A stretch of 16,612 nt of DNA from Sulfurovum sp. bin170 (GTDB lineage Bacteria; Campylobacterota; Campylobacteria; Campylobacterales; Sulfurovaceae): contig NZ_JAACKB010000317.1 in the NCBI RefSeq assembly GCF_010892395.1, positions 1 through 16,612 of the forward strand, given 5' to 3'. A model generated the notes under the pieces. It was not told where the DNA came from, made no database searches, and saw nothing but the letters and a program-made list of their open reading frames with translations. Below are positions 6,869 to 14,896 of the stretch, one piece after another; position 1 is the stretch's first letter, and every line of letters begins with the position of its first letter. The translations under genes were made by a program, and so were the position numbers.

Positions 6869-7945
6869 ATGAAAAAAATCTTATTATCAGCAGTAGCATT
6901 GGCTACTTTGACAACGATGGCAACAGCAGGTGAGGGAACAGAGGTTAAATCAAAAGTTCCAGTTCTTAAGTTTTCAGGTAAACACTATCTTGGATTTGTA
7001 AGCTCAGAGACAGATGGAGAAGATAGAATCAATAAGTTTGAGACTAGAAGAAACTACTTTCAGGTAAAAGCTTATTTCAAAGATAATCCAAAGAGTTATA
7101 TGAGAACAACGCTTGACACTCATCAGATTGATGATAGCAAACATGAGGACTCTAATGGAGATACTGTTGGTAAAGATATGGATGGTACATGGAATGTTAG
7201 ACTTAAGTATGCTTTTTTATACTTAGATAATGTACTACCAAACACAGGTATTGAGCTAGGACAAGTACATAGACCGTGGATTGACAATGAAGAGCATGGT
7301 GGATGGAACTATCGTTCAATCTCAAAAGTTTATGTTGAAGCTGATAAGGGTGCTCACCTTACTAACTCTGCTGATTTAGGTTTTAACCTAAAGACTAAAA
7401 CAGAGAATTTCTCTAGTGAACTAGGTCTATTTAACGGTGAGGGTTACCACAATGATGACAATGAGAATGAAGCTGGACTTAGTGCTGAGTGGAGACTTAC
7501 AGGTCATATCCTTGGTGGTGGTAAAAGCAAAGCTAAAAAGAAAAACAGTTATGCAAATGTCTCATTTTTTGGTCAACAGAATCAAGAGAGTGGAAAGCAC
7601 AAAAATGAAGACCTAAACTGGATGGGGCTTCATGCTGTATATAATCAACCAGCATTTCTACTTGCAGGACAGTATATCACTGTAGATGATGGTCACACAG
7701 GATACAAAGGTGATGGTTACTCAATCAATGGTGAGTATAGATTTGCCAAAAAATGGAACGCTATAGGACGATATGATTTCTTTGATATGGATGATAATTC
7801 TGGTGAGAAGAAAAGAGCAATTGCTGGTGTAACATATCAGTATAACAAAAATGTAGAGTTTATTGCTAACTACCTTGGAGAGGGTGGAAGTGCAGTTGGT
7901 AAAAGAACCGATGCTGTTATGTTAACAACGGAGATTAACTGGTAA
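6869..7945 (+). CDS. Porin-like outer-membrane beta-barrel protein, probably phosphate-regulated
   Basis: The 358-residue product has a clear signal peptide (MKKILLSAVALATLTTMATA, then GEG). The mature part is rich in alternating hydrophobic/polar strands with acidic and aromatic residues, has no membrane helices, and ends in an aromatic residue (INW), as outer-membrane barrels do. A porin role is inferred; sequence alone does not show whether it selects phosphate. The start chosen is the ATG at 6869; an in-frame ATG at 6854 overlaps GGAG, the ribosome-binding site, and would prepend MEYIG to the signal peptide. A Pho box lies directly upstream and a hairpin terminator directly downstream, so it is a single-gene unit. 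Expression is expected to rise in phosphate shortage. Confidence 0.8.
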   Translation: MKKILLSAVALATLTTMATAGEGTEVKSKVPVLKFSGKHYLGFVSSETDGEDRINKFETRRNYFQVKAYFKDNPKSYMRTTLDTHQIDDSKHEDSNGDTVGKDMDGTWNVRLKYAFLYLDNVLPNTGIELGQVHRPWIDNEEHGGWNYRSISKVYVEADKGAHLTNSADLGFNLKTKTENFSSELGLFNGEGYHNDDNENEAGLSAEWRLTGHILGGGKSKAKKKNSYANVSFFGQQNQESGKHKNEDLNWMGLHAVYNQPAFLLAGQYITVDDGHTGYKGDGYSINGEYRFAKKWNAIGRYDFFDMDDNSGEKKRAIAGVTYQYNKNVEFIANYLGEGGSAVGKRTDAVMLTTEINW

Positions 7946-7956
7946 TTATCTCTCAC

Positions 7957-7980
7957 TTCCCCTTTTGGGGAATCTCTTTT
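7957..7980 (+). terminator. Rho-independent terminator after the porin gene
   Basis: TTCCCC and GGGGAA pair around a TTTT loop (7957-7972), followed by a T-rich tract. It begins 12 bases after the stop codon. Confidence 0.85.
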
Positions 7981-8012
7981 CTTAATTAATAACTATCCTA
8001 TACCATATCTGA

Positions 8013-8018
8013 TACAAT
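8013..8018 (+). promoter_or_regulatory. Candidate -10 box for the MscS-like gene
   Basis: TACAAT lies 18 bases before the ATG at 8037, downstream of the porin terminator, so the channel gene seems to have its own promoter with a leader of about 12 bases. No strong Shine-Dalgarno and no Pho box are seen. Confidence 0.4.
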
Positions 8019-8036
8019 TACAAAAAAGCAATAAAA

Positions 8037-9662
8037 ATGCACATATTAAAACTTACTATTACTATCTTTATCACTATTATCTTCCTCTCTCTATCTAGTC
8101 TCGCCAACGAAAATACTATCTATACACTACTTGAACTACAAAAGTCCAAAATTATTTTGGAAGATGAAATCAAAATAAAAACGATACAGGAGTATACCTC
8201 AACGCTAGATGATGAAAAAAAGCGTCTAAAAGATGAGATTAGACAACTTGATAAAAAGGTCAATGAGTTAAGAAGAAAATTTGAGATGATAGCAATAGGT
8301 ATTGATATATCTTTGGAAGACTCTAGTAAAACCCCCTCTAACAATACCGTAAGTGAAGATTTTCATCTACTTATTAAACCTCTTATAGAGAGTGCAAAAG
8401 AGCTAACCAAAGAGATAAGAAAAAAAGCACAGCTTCAAGAGGAGATAGAGTATTATGATAGAGTTCTCCCTAAAGCGGCTCAAGCATATGAGAATATCGA
8501 AACTCTCTTAAACAGTACCAAAAACAGAACTTTAACAAAAGAGCTACTGGCTCTTCAAGAGTATTGGAACAGACAGATTACACTGCTCTCAAGCAATATG
8601 AACGCCTCCATGCATCAAGTAGAGATGTTAGACAAAAATAGTATCTCTTTTACAGAGTCACTCCACGAGAGTAGCAAAAGCTTTTTTCAAGAGCGAGGGT
8701 TGTTTTTGTTGGAGGGTTTTTTAGCATTTTTGGCTGTTATTATTGTTATGCATACTATTCACATTATAGCTATTAAACTTTTTCCAATTTTTACCAAAGC
8801 AAATCGTAGTTTTCATCTAAGACTCTTTGACCTTCTCTATCGTATTTTCACAGCACTGTTGGCGATTATAGTTCCAATGGCTGTATTTTATTATGAAGAG
8901 GATTGGGTACTTTTTAGTTTTGGTCTTTTGATTCTTTTTGGTATCGCTTGGACATTTCGACGCTTTATCTCAAAGCTATGGCAACAGGCACGACTCCTTC
9001 TAAATATCGGTTCAGTGCGTGAAGATGAACGAATCCTCTATCTTGACCTGCCGTGGAGAGTAAAAAATATCAATATTTTTACGATTATAGAGAACCCAGT
9101 ATCTGGTGTGAGTCTTCGTATCCCTATAGAGGAGTTGATTGGGTTGGCTTCGCGACCTTCACTCGAATATGAGCCTTGGTTCCCTTGTAAAGTGGGTGAT
9201 TGGCTTCTTCTCTCCAATGACTATTATGGAAAGGTAGTGGGAATCTCACTAGAGTTTATAGAGTTTGTTGATGTTGGTGGTGGACATAGGAGCTACATAG
9301 TATCGGACTTTTTAGCACTATCTCCACAAAATCTATCGACGGATTTTAGAATCATAGATAGCATAGGGATTGGTTATGGTCATCAAAAAGAGAGTACTAC
9401 TATTATTGTGAAGCAGTTGGAGAGTTTTATATTGCAAAAAATAGAAAAAGAGGGATACAGAGATGGGCTTAAAAAGTTGATAGTTCAGTTCTCTCATGCA
9501 GGGGAGTCATCACTTGATATTGCTATAGTTGCCAACTTCAATGGAAATATGGCACCTCTCTATCATCGTCTGCGTAGGTCTATTGGGCGATGGGCTGTTG
9601 AGGCTTGTAGTGAGTATGGTTGGGAGATTCCATTTAAGCAGATTACGATTCATAATAGTTAA
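8037..9662 (+). CDS. MscS-family mechanosensitive channel with long periplasmic coiled-coil N-terminus
   Basis: The 541-residue product has a signal peptide (cleavage near LSSLA-NE), then about 190 residues of charged helix with coiled-coil character (about 30-210), three membrane segments (about 221-247, 263-287 and 290-311), and a cytoplasmic part. The stretch GSVREDERILYLDLPWRV (from about 325) with IPIEELIGL resembles the MscS beta domain, and EPWFPCKVGDWLLL (about 379-392) with GKVVGISLEFIEF looks like a further beta segment. It belongs to the larger MscS relatives rather than the roughly 290-residue E. coli MscS. A role in releasing solutes on hypo-osmotic shock is known for the family; a phosphate link is suggested only by its position between two Pho-box genes. 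Its stop abuts repeat copy C. Confidence 0.8.
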   Translation: MHILKLTITIFITIIFLSLSSLANENTIYTLLELQKSKIILEDEIKIKTIQEYTSTLDDEKKRLKDEIRQLDKKVNELRRKFEMIAIGIDISLEDSSKTPSNNTVSEDFHLLIKPLIESAKELTKEIRKKAQLQEEIEYYDRVLPKAAQAYENIETLLNSTKNRTLTKELLALQEYWNRQITLLSSNMNASMHQVEMLDKNSISFTESLHESSKSFFQERGLFLLEGFLAFLAVIIVMHTIHIIAIKLFPIFTKANRSFHLRLFDLLYRIFTALLAIIVPMAVFYYEEDWVLFSFGLLILFGIAWTFRRFISKLWQQARLLLNIGSVREDERILYLDLPWRVKNINIFTIIENPVSGVSLRIPIEELIGLASRPSLEYEPWFPCKVGDWLLLSNDYYGKVVGISLEFIEFVDVGGGHRSYIVSDFLALSPQNLSTDFRIIDSIGIGYGHQKESTTIIVKQLESFILQKIEKEGYRDGLKKLIVQFSHAGESSLDIAIVANFNGNMAPLYHRLRRSIGRWAVEACSEYGWEIPFKQITIHNS

Positions 9663-9667
9663 AAGTA

Positions 9668-9837
9668 GGAACCGATGGCTTTAGCCCAATGCCAATGAAT
9701 TAAGCTAAATAGTTCGGGTGTAAACACGCCGATTCCGAAAATGCAGATTGCATATAAGGAACCGACGGCTTCAGCCTCGCTAATTCATTGGCATTGGGCT
9801 GAAGCCTCCGATTCCAAGGAGTTTTGCAAGATATCTA
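9668..9837. repeat. Dispersed inverted-repeat element, copy C (head-to-tail doublet)
   Basis: Read on the minus strand, a full unit starts with terminal repeat TAGATATCTTGCAAAACT (9837-9820) and ends at 9758; its arms (9797-9815 and 9758-9776) pair at 16 of 19 positions around a 20-base loop. A second unit runs from CCGATTCC at 9736 to GGAACC at 9668 and has lost its outer terminal repeat. Arms 9668-9705 and 9779-9815 from the two units also form a long inverted repeat. The block fills most of the 242 bases between the MscS-like and PiT genes and is the only candidate terminator structure there. Confidence 0.85.
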
Positions 9838-9843
9838 TTTACT

Positions 9844-9877
9844 ATGTTACCGTTCTGTAACCTTTTTATAATATACT
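9844..9877 (+). promoter_or_regulatory. Pho box and -10 of the PiT gene
   Basis: Half-sites ATGTTAC (9844-9850) and CTGTAAC (9855-9861) stand in the same 11-base register as the porin box, and TATACT (9872-9877) begins exactly 10 bases after the second half-site. The shared core TTCTGTAACCTTTTT is identical in the two promoters. An alternative -10 (TATAAT, 9867-9872) would break the spacing. Confidence 0.75.
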
Positions 9878-9904
9878 TCGGCTATTTAAAAACAAAGGGA
9901 TAAG

Positions 9905-11443
9905 ATGAACAACTCTATCAAAGTTATTCTAGGAGCAGGATTTGCAATAGCTGTTGCTTTCTATGTAAACTACGCATTTGGAGATATACCAAATGTAGGT
10001 TTTCTCATGATGGCAGCCGTTTTTGGTGCTTATATGGCGATGAATATTGGAGCTAATGATGTAGCAAACAATGTAGGGCCAGCTGTTGGAGCAGGTGCGT
10101 TGACAATTGGAGGGGCGATTGTTATCGCTTCTATATTTGAGGCAGCAGGTGCGTTAATCGCAGGTGGAGATGTTGTAAAGACTATCAAAAAAGGGATTAT
10201 TGACCCTTCTGCTTTTGCAGGTGACCCTATGATATTTGTCTATGCGATGGCAGCGGCACTCTTGGCGGCGGCTCTTTGGTTGACATTGGCAACTATGCTC
10301 AAAGCTCCTGTATCCACAACCCACTCAATTGTTGGTGGTGTTATGGGTGGTGGTATTGCTGCTGGTGGATTTGCCATTGTCTCATGGGGAACTATGGGTA
10401 AAATCGCTGCTTCTTGGGTTATCTCTCCAGTACTTGGTGGACTAATTGCTGCTGGATTCCTCTATATTATCAAATCCAAAATTGTATTTACGGATAACAA
10501 GCTAGAGTCTGCAAAAAAGATTGTTCCTATTTTAGTATCAGTTATGGCGATGGCATTTATTACTTACTTGACAGTAAAAGGTCTAAAAAAAGTATGGGTT
10601 GATATTGTAGAGATTCTTCCATTTTTACCTGTGGTTGATAAAAAACCAACAATTGGTATTGCTCTGATATTTGGTGTGATTGGTGCATTTATCACCTATG
10701 TGATTGTTAAACCTCGTGTAGCATCTAAGGTGGCAACACTTGAAGATAGTAGAGCCTCTATCAATACTCTGTTTACGATTCCTCTTATCTTTGCTGCCGC
10801 ACTACTATCTTTTGCTCATGGTGCAAATGATGTTGCGAATGCTGTTGGACCTTTGGCTGCTATTTTTGATTCTCTATCAAATACAACTATTTCAGCCAAA
10901 GCATCTATCCCATTATGGGTAATGGTCGTTGGTGGTATTGGTATCTCTGTTGGTCTAGCACTATTTGGTCCAAGACTTATCAAAACTGTTGGTTCAGAGA
11001 TTACAGAGCTTGACCAGATGAGAGCGTTTTCTATTATGATGGCTGCTTCGATTACGGTTGTTATCGCTTCACAGCTTGGATTGCCTGTATCTTCGACTCA
11101 TATCGCGGTTGGTGGTGTATTTGGTGTTGGTTTCCTTAGAGAGTGGCTTGACCGTAATGCAAGTTCTGCAAAACATGAGGAGCTTCAAACACAACTAGCA
11201 GTAGTTGATGGGTATAAAGTAGAGCTTGAAAATGTAGGTAGTGACTATAAGAGAAAATCTGAACTCTTTGAGATTGTCAAGGCAGAGAAGAAGATTGCTA
11301 AAGTAATCAAAAAAGAGTTAAAAGAGAAGTATGTTAAGCGAGGTATGGTTCAAAAAATTGTAGCTGCTTGGATTATTACTGTTCCTGTGGCTGCTGTTCT
11401 TTCGGCTGTTATATTCTTTATTCTTAAGGGGATTGGGGTTTAA
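9905..11443 (+). CDS. pit: PiT-family low-affinity inorganic phosphate transporter
   Basis: The 512-residue inner-membrane protein carries both copies of the PiT signature, GANDVANN (49-56) and AHGANDVANAVGP (from 304), each followed by the paired motif PVSTTHSIVGG or PVSSTHIAVGG. The inverted duplication is typical of the family, which moves phosphate with a cation. Hydrophobic segments cover most of the chain, apart from a charged helical stretch (about 425-485) before the last membrane segment. Length matches the Campylobacterota members I recall. AAAGGGAT lies just before the ATG. A Pho box lies upstream, which is notable because E. coli pit genes are not classic PhoB-activated genes. No DUF47/PhoU-like partner gene is next to it. 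Confidence 0.95.
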   Translation: MNNSIKVILGAGFAIAVAFYVNYAFGDIPNVGFLMMAAVFGAYMAMNIGANDVANNVGPAVGAGALTIGGAIVIASIFEAAGALIAGGDVVKTIKKGIIDPSAFAGDPMIFVYAMAAALLAAALWLTLATMLKAPVSTTHSIVGGVMGGGIAAGGFAIVSWGTMGKIAASWVISPVLGGLIAAGFLYIIKSKIVFTDNKLESAKKIVPILVSVMAMAFITYLTVKGLKKVWVDIVEILPFLPVVDKKPTIGIALIFGVIGAFITYVIVKPRVASKVATLEDSRASINTLFTIPLIFAAALLSFAHGANDVANAVGPLAAIFDSLSNTTISAKASIPLWVMVVGGIGISVGLALFGPRLIKTVGSEITELDQMRAFSIMMAASITVVIASQLGLPVSSTHIAVGGVFGVGFLREWLDRNASSAKHEELQTQLAVVDGYKVELENVGSDYKRKSELFEIVKAEKKIAKVIKKELKEKYVKRGMVQKIVAAWIITVPVAAVLSAVIFFILKGIGV

Positions 11444-11458
11444 TATTTATATTACAAA

Positions 11459-11480
11459 GGGCAGAGACATTGCTCTGCCC
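11459..11480. terminator. Hairpin between convergent genes, likely bidirectional terminator
   Basis: GGGCAGAG (11459-11466) and CTCTGCCC (11473-11480) form a perfect 8-base stem with a 6-base loop ACATTG. It sits between the stops of the PiT gene and the facing protease-like gene. There is no strong T tract on either side. The flanking CCTACG recalls the GTAGGG motif inside copy D, so it may be a repeat recruited as a terminator. Confidence 0.6.
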
Positions 11481-11486
11481 CTACGA

Positions 11487-14147
11487 TTAGAACTCACTAC
11501 CAAGTAATATTCTAAATAGTGATTTGTCCTCCGAATCTTCATTATATAGCCACTCAAGCTTTATAGGAACTGGCAGTTTATGAAAAAAGAGTATATCACT
11601 CTCCAGACCAATTGTAGTTTCGTTATATTGTCTATTCTCATTTGGAAGTTCAAAATCATAAAACCTATGTTTCAGATAGATGGTCTCTCTCTGTAGTGAT
11701 ACTGGAAATGAGAAGAAGTATAGGGGAGTATCAAAGACCTTATATACAGTTGCTCCTGCTACTTTTGCCTCTTTTGCGTATAGGGTCTTATCTAGCGTTG
11801 GCATGGTGATAGAGGCAGAATCGTTTTGGATATCCCCCCAGTTGTCATCTATCTCTATTCCTCGTTCAAATCGCTCATCGACATTGTCGCTTTTTAGGTA
11901 AGATGCTCTTAGACCCACATAGCTCTGCCATCCCAAATCATGCATCCAAGTGTAAGAAGCTCCAAGAGCGTTGCTATCTCTATCTTTTGAGGTGAAGAGA
12001 TTGAGATAGTTTAGATGATTTGGAAATTTACTCTTGCCGAACTGTTTGTTGTTGATTATATCAAAAGAGAGCGTAAGTGGTTTTCGATATGCAGAGTCAT
12101 ACTCTTTGCTATACTCTAGTGTAGATGAGCCACGCCAGTATCCTGTGGCTAAAAATGGTAATTTTAGATAAGCAGAGTAGCCGTGGTCTCTATCTGTGGA
12201 GTTGACATCAATCTCTTCATCATACTCAACACCATAGAGACTACCCCCAAACTCCAAGGAGTGAGCTTGACTTTGATAACCTATTCCTCCTACTGTTCTC
12301 TCATCATCATGTGAAAGCATAGGGGATAGTATATTTTGCATTAGTGGGTCAACAAAGTTTGCTCGAAGATTAAAAAGCACACCATCCTCTGTGGAGTAGC
12401 CTACAAATTGGTCAAGTGAGCTATATCTGAGTTGAGTGAGAGAGTTGTACTCTTTTGATTTTAGTTTTGTACTGGATATTTCAAACGGCTGACTATTTTG
12501 TGTCACCTTGCTCTTTTTATCCTCTATCTCATAGTTAGTATTAAAGACTTTGGCATCTTTTGGTGAGATAGTTAAAGTTTGGTATTTATACTCCTCTGAG
12601 TCTATAGTAGCCACAACTGCTTCTGTGCCATTGATAAGCTTGAAGTCTATAACATCATCCCCTGCTGTTACTCTCTCTGTTTTAGCTCCACTGTAACGAT
12701 AGGCAGTGCTACCATGTTCACTTTTTGCTATAAAATATATCGCTCCAATGCTATCTACATCTGTTACAAAACCGTAGTGACCTTGGTAGTCAAAGAGTGC
12801 CTTTTTGTTTCTGTAGAGAGTTCTAGTTTGACCCTTCTGTTTGAAGTAGTAGAGATTGCCATCTTTGTCGATATGAACGCTAGAGTGACTCAAACCATAA
12901 AACTCTTGACCGATATATATATGTGGAGTCTCCAGAGATTTGTCTAAATTGAAATAGACGGCTCTACCATCAGGCATATAGCCCTGTATCACTTTCGATT
13001 CTGTTCCCTCTTTCAGATATGAGTCATTATCAAAAAGACCCATAACGATTTTGGTAGGTGAAGTTTTTGATGAGCTTTGAGTATTATACTTTTCATCTAT
13101 CTTGAAAGGTTCGCCTCTGTTACATGCTCCCTCTTGGTAGCTTATCTCTTTTTTATCTCTACTATATTTTAAAATTTGTGGAAAGTTTTCAAGGTCGGAG
13201 ATAACTGTATATATCTCATTGTCAGAGCTATTCATGGGAACAAAGCTTTGACTTTTTGCGATGATTTTCCCTTTTGTGCTTTTGAAATTGGCATGTTTTG
13301 TTTTTATCTCTGTGACAAACTCTGCCAAAAGGGTTTTAAATGTCTTGCCAAATAGGTTTTTGAAAGCAGCGTTAGTAAAAAATGGAAAGAGCTGTTTTGA
13401 GTGTAGTTTAAAGTAGTGGTTGACCTTTTTAACCCCATACTTCTCTACCAAAAACTGCTGAAAAAAACCACCAACCAAGTAGACCTTTTCACCATAAGGG
13501 AAATCAAAAGTCTCATTGTATATAAGCTCTGGTTTGATTTTATCAGCCTTTGCCAATGCAACAACCTCGGCAAGTGCATATCCACTATATAGTCGACCAC
13601 CATTGTCAAAACGAGACTCGTTCATCACAGCATTTCCCTCTAGCAGAAAATTACTCTCCAACAGATTTGGTATGGGGAAAAATGGAAAAAGTCCCAAAAA
13701 AGATACAGGCGTATTACCTACTATCTTGTGACTAAGCCATGAAGCTTTGCTCTCTTTTGCATTGAGCTGAAAGTTGTGTGCTGTCTCGTGTATAATCAGA
13801 GTTTTGAGCCAAGAGTTAAAGCAGAAGTAGTCAATGTGTCCCACACCTGCACCGTAGTATAGTTGAGAGTTAAAAGGGATTTGAGTTGAGAAGCCATTGG
13901 CAATTTGGTTGTTTTTTGAAGCTAAACCAACGAAGAGAGTATCATCTAGCTTATATCCAAAATCATCTTCATACTGCTGCATCAAATCTTGTTGATATGC
14001 TTTCATCTTTGGAAGAATCTCTGCATATTCTGATGTGTAAACATAACTTACATCTTCATTTTCACTGATTTTGTAGTTATCTGGGACGACCACCCCCTCT
14101 GCAAAGATAGTTATTGGTAGTGCTATAGATAGTAATATTTTCGACAT
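11487..14147 (-). CDS. Secreted metalloprotease-like protein fused to propeller-like and outer-membrane barrel regions
   Basis: The 886-residue product has a short signal peptide (cut near residue 16, IFA-EG). A zinc-protease motif HETAH is at 120-124 and a probable third ligand E170 lies in FLLEGNAVMNE, the EGxA pattern of peptidase-MA-like gluzincins. Residues about 290-590 are beta-rich with repeated strand pairs (DKDGNLYYFKQKG, DSIGAIYFIAKS), suggesting a TolB-like propeller. Residues about 600-886 alternate like barrel strands and end in GSEF with a terminal phenylalanine, the usual outer-membrane insertion signal. I infer an outer-membrane-anchored peptidase; substrate unknown. AGGAGAG is 5 bases before the ATG. 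It converges on pit and diverges from the Uma2 gene. Confidence 0.65.
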   Translation of the reverse strand: MSKILLSIALPITIFAEGVVVPDNYKISENEDVSYVYTSEYAEILPKMKAYQQDLMQQYEDDFGYKLDDTLFVGLASKNNQIANGFSTQIPFNSQLYYGAGVGHIDYFCFNSWLKTLIIHETAHNFQLNAKESKASWLSHKIVGNTPVSFLGLFPFFPIPNLLESNFLLEGNAVMNESRFDNGGRLYSGYALAEVVALAKADKIKPELIYNETFDFPYGEKVYLVGGFFQQFLVEKYGVKKVNHYFKLHSKQLFPFFTNAAFKNLFGKTFKTLLAEFVTEIKTKHANFKSTKGKIIAKSQSFVPMNSSDNEIYTVISDLENFPQILKYSRDKKEISYQEGACNRGEPFKIDEKYNTQSSSKTSPTKIVMGLFDNDSYLKEGTESKVIQGYMPDGRAVYFNLDKSLETPHIYIGQEFYGLSHSSVHIDKDGNLYYFKQKGQTRTLYRNKKALFDYQGHYGFVTDVDSIGAIYFIAKSEHGSTAYRYSGAKTERVTAGDDVIDFKLINGTEAVVATIDSEEYKYQTLTISPKDAKVFNTNYEIEDKKSKVTQNSQPFEISSTKLKSKEYNSLTQLRYSSLDQFVGYSTEDGVLFNLRANFVDPLMQNILSPMLSHDDERTVGGIGYQSQAHSLEFGGSLYGVEYDEEIDVNSTDRDHGYSAYLKLPFLATGYWRGSSTLEYSKEYDSAYRKPLTLSFDIINNKQFGKSKFPNHLNYLNLFTSKDRDSNALGASYTWMHDLGWQSYVGLRASYLKSDNVDERFERGIEIDDNWGDIQNDSASITMPTLDKTLYAKEAKVAGATVYKVFDTPLYFFSFPVSLQRETIYLKHRFYDFELPNENRQYNETTIGLESDILFFHKLPVPIKLEWLYNEDSEDKSLFRILLGSEF

Positions 14148-14171
14148 CTCTTCTCTCCTAAATGGTTTTAG

Positions 14172-14180
14172 GTATAATAC
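14172..14180. promoter_or_regulatory. Symmetric shared -10 for the divergent protease-like and Uma2 genes
   Basis: The nine bases GTATAATAC read TATAAT on the plus strand (14173-14178) and TATTAT on the minus strand (14179-14174). Starts would be near 14185 for the Uma2 gene and near 14167 for the protease-like gene, each leaving room for the ribosome-binding site (AAAGAGAG and AGGAGAG). Only 61 bases separate the two start codons. Confidence 0.5.
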
Positions 14181-14208
14181 TCAAAAACATATTAAAGAGA
14201 GCAAGATT

Positions 14209-14742
14209 ATGGATGAGGCACTAAAATTAGAAAACTATAGTTATGATGATTATTTAGATATAGACAGTAGCACAAAAGAGCGAGTGGAGTTAATCTTTGG
14301 GACAATTCATATGATGGCAGGGGCTAGTGCTTCACATCAAGATGCAGTTGGTAATGTCTTTTTTATACTAAAAAATATTAGCAAAGCGAAAAAGAGATGT
14401 TTTCCTCGTATAGCACCTTTTGACATAAAATTAACCGTAGACAACAGTGTCTCTGTAGTTCAACCTGATGTTATGCTATTTTGTAAATCAGATGAACTAC
14501 CATGTGCCATTTTTGAAGTACTCTCTCCATCAACAGCATATAAAGATAAGAGTATCAAAAAAGAGCTTTATGAAAAAAGTGGTGTAAGAGAGTATTTTTT
14601 GGTCAATGTAGAGTATAGGACTATAGATAAGTTTATACTCAAACGAGGGAAGTATAGTTATGATAGAGTTTATGGAGTAGATGATAAGATAGAGATACTC
14701 TGCTTGGAGCAGGAGGTTAATGTTTTGGAGGTTTTTGAGTAG
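14209..14742 (+). CDS. Uma2 family (DUF820) restriction-like endonuclease
   Basis: The 177-residue product matches the Uma2 family, which has a PD-(D/E)xK nuclease fold. Visible hallmarks are SHQDAVGNV near the N-terminus, VQPDVMLF with the first acidic residue, IFEVLSPSTAYKD with the next acidic residue, and KKELYEKSGVREYFLV. All expected catalytic positions are present, so it could be active, but the biological role of the family is poorly known. It is a lone gene with no obvious methylase or antitoxin partner. Its stop codon touches repeat copy D with no spacer. Uma2 genes are very abundant in cyanobacteria and patchy elsewhere, so horizontal gain is possible but not shown by the sequence. 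Confidence 0.85.
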   Translation: MDEALKLENYSYDDYLDIDSSTKERVELIFGTIHMMAGASASHQDAVGNVFFILKNISKAKKRCFPRIAPFDIKLTVDNSVSVVQPDVMLFCKSDELPCAIFEVLSPSTAYKDKSIKKELYEKSGVREYFLVNVEYRTIDKFILKRGKYSYDRVYGVDDKIEILCLEQEVNVLEVFE

Positions 14743-14894
14743 TAGACTTCTTTCAAAACTAGGAACCGATGGCTTCAGCATAAGGATTTAGACAAGGGAA
14801 TCCCTTGTCTCTACGGTTTTGAAATTAAAATATTGTAGGGACAATGGCATTGGACTAAAGTCTCCGATTCCAAATGAATTTTGAAAGAAGTTTA
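14743..14894. repeat. Dispersed inverted-repeat element, copy D (with internal insertion)
   Basis: Terminal repeats TAGACTTCTTTCAAAACT (14743-14760) and, inverted, TAAACTTCTTTCAAAATT (14877-14894) flank arms AGGAACCGATGGCTTCAGC and TAAAGTCTCCGATTCC. Both ends share the same TTTC for TTGC change, so they have changed together. The middle holds about 70 extra bases, including a palindrome. It fills the whole gap between two convergent genes. Confidence 0.85.
14791..14809. repeat. Perfect palindrome nested in repeat copy D
   Basis: GACAAGGGA and TCCCTTGTC are exact inverted repeats around a single A. GTCTCTAC at 14807-14814 partly pairs with GTAGGGAC at 14835-14842. It lies between convergent genes and could serve as a bidirectional terminator or be a second, smaller repeat family. 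Confidence 0.7.
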
Positions 14895-14896
14895 GT

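Noticed and set aside
9663..9843. Possible small RNA gene or CRISPR-like repeats
   Set aside because: The repeats are inverted units of the dispersed family, not regularly spaced direct repeats, and no promoter facing into the block is evident.
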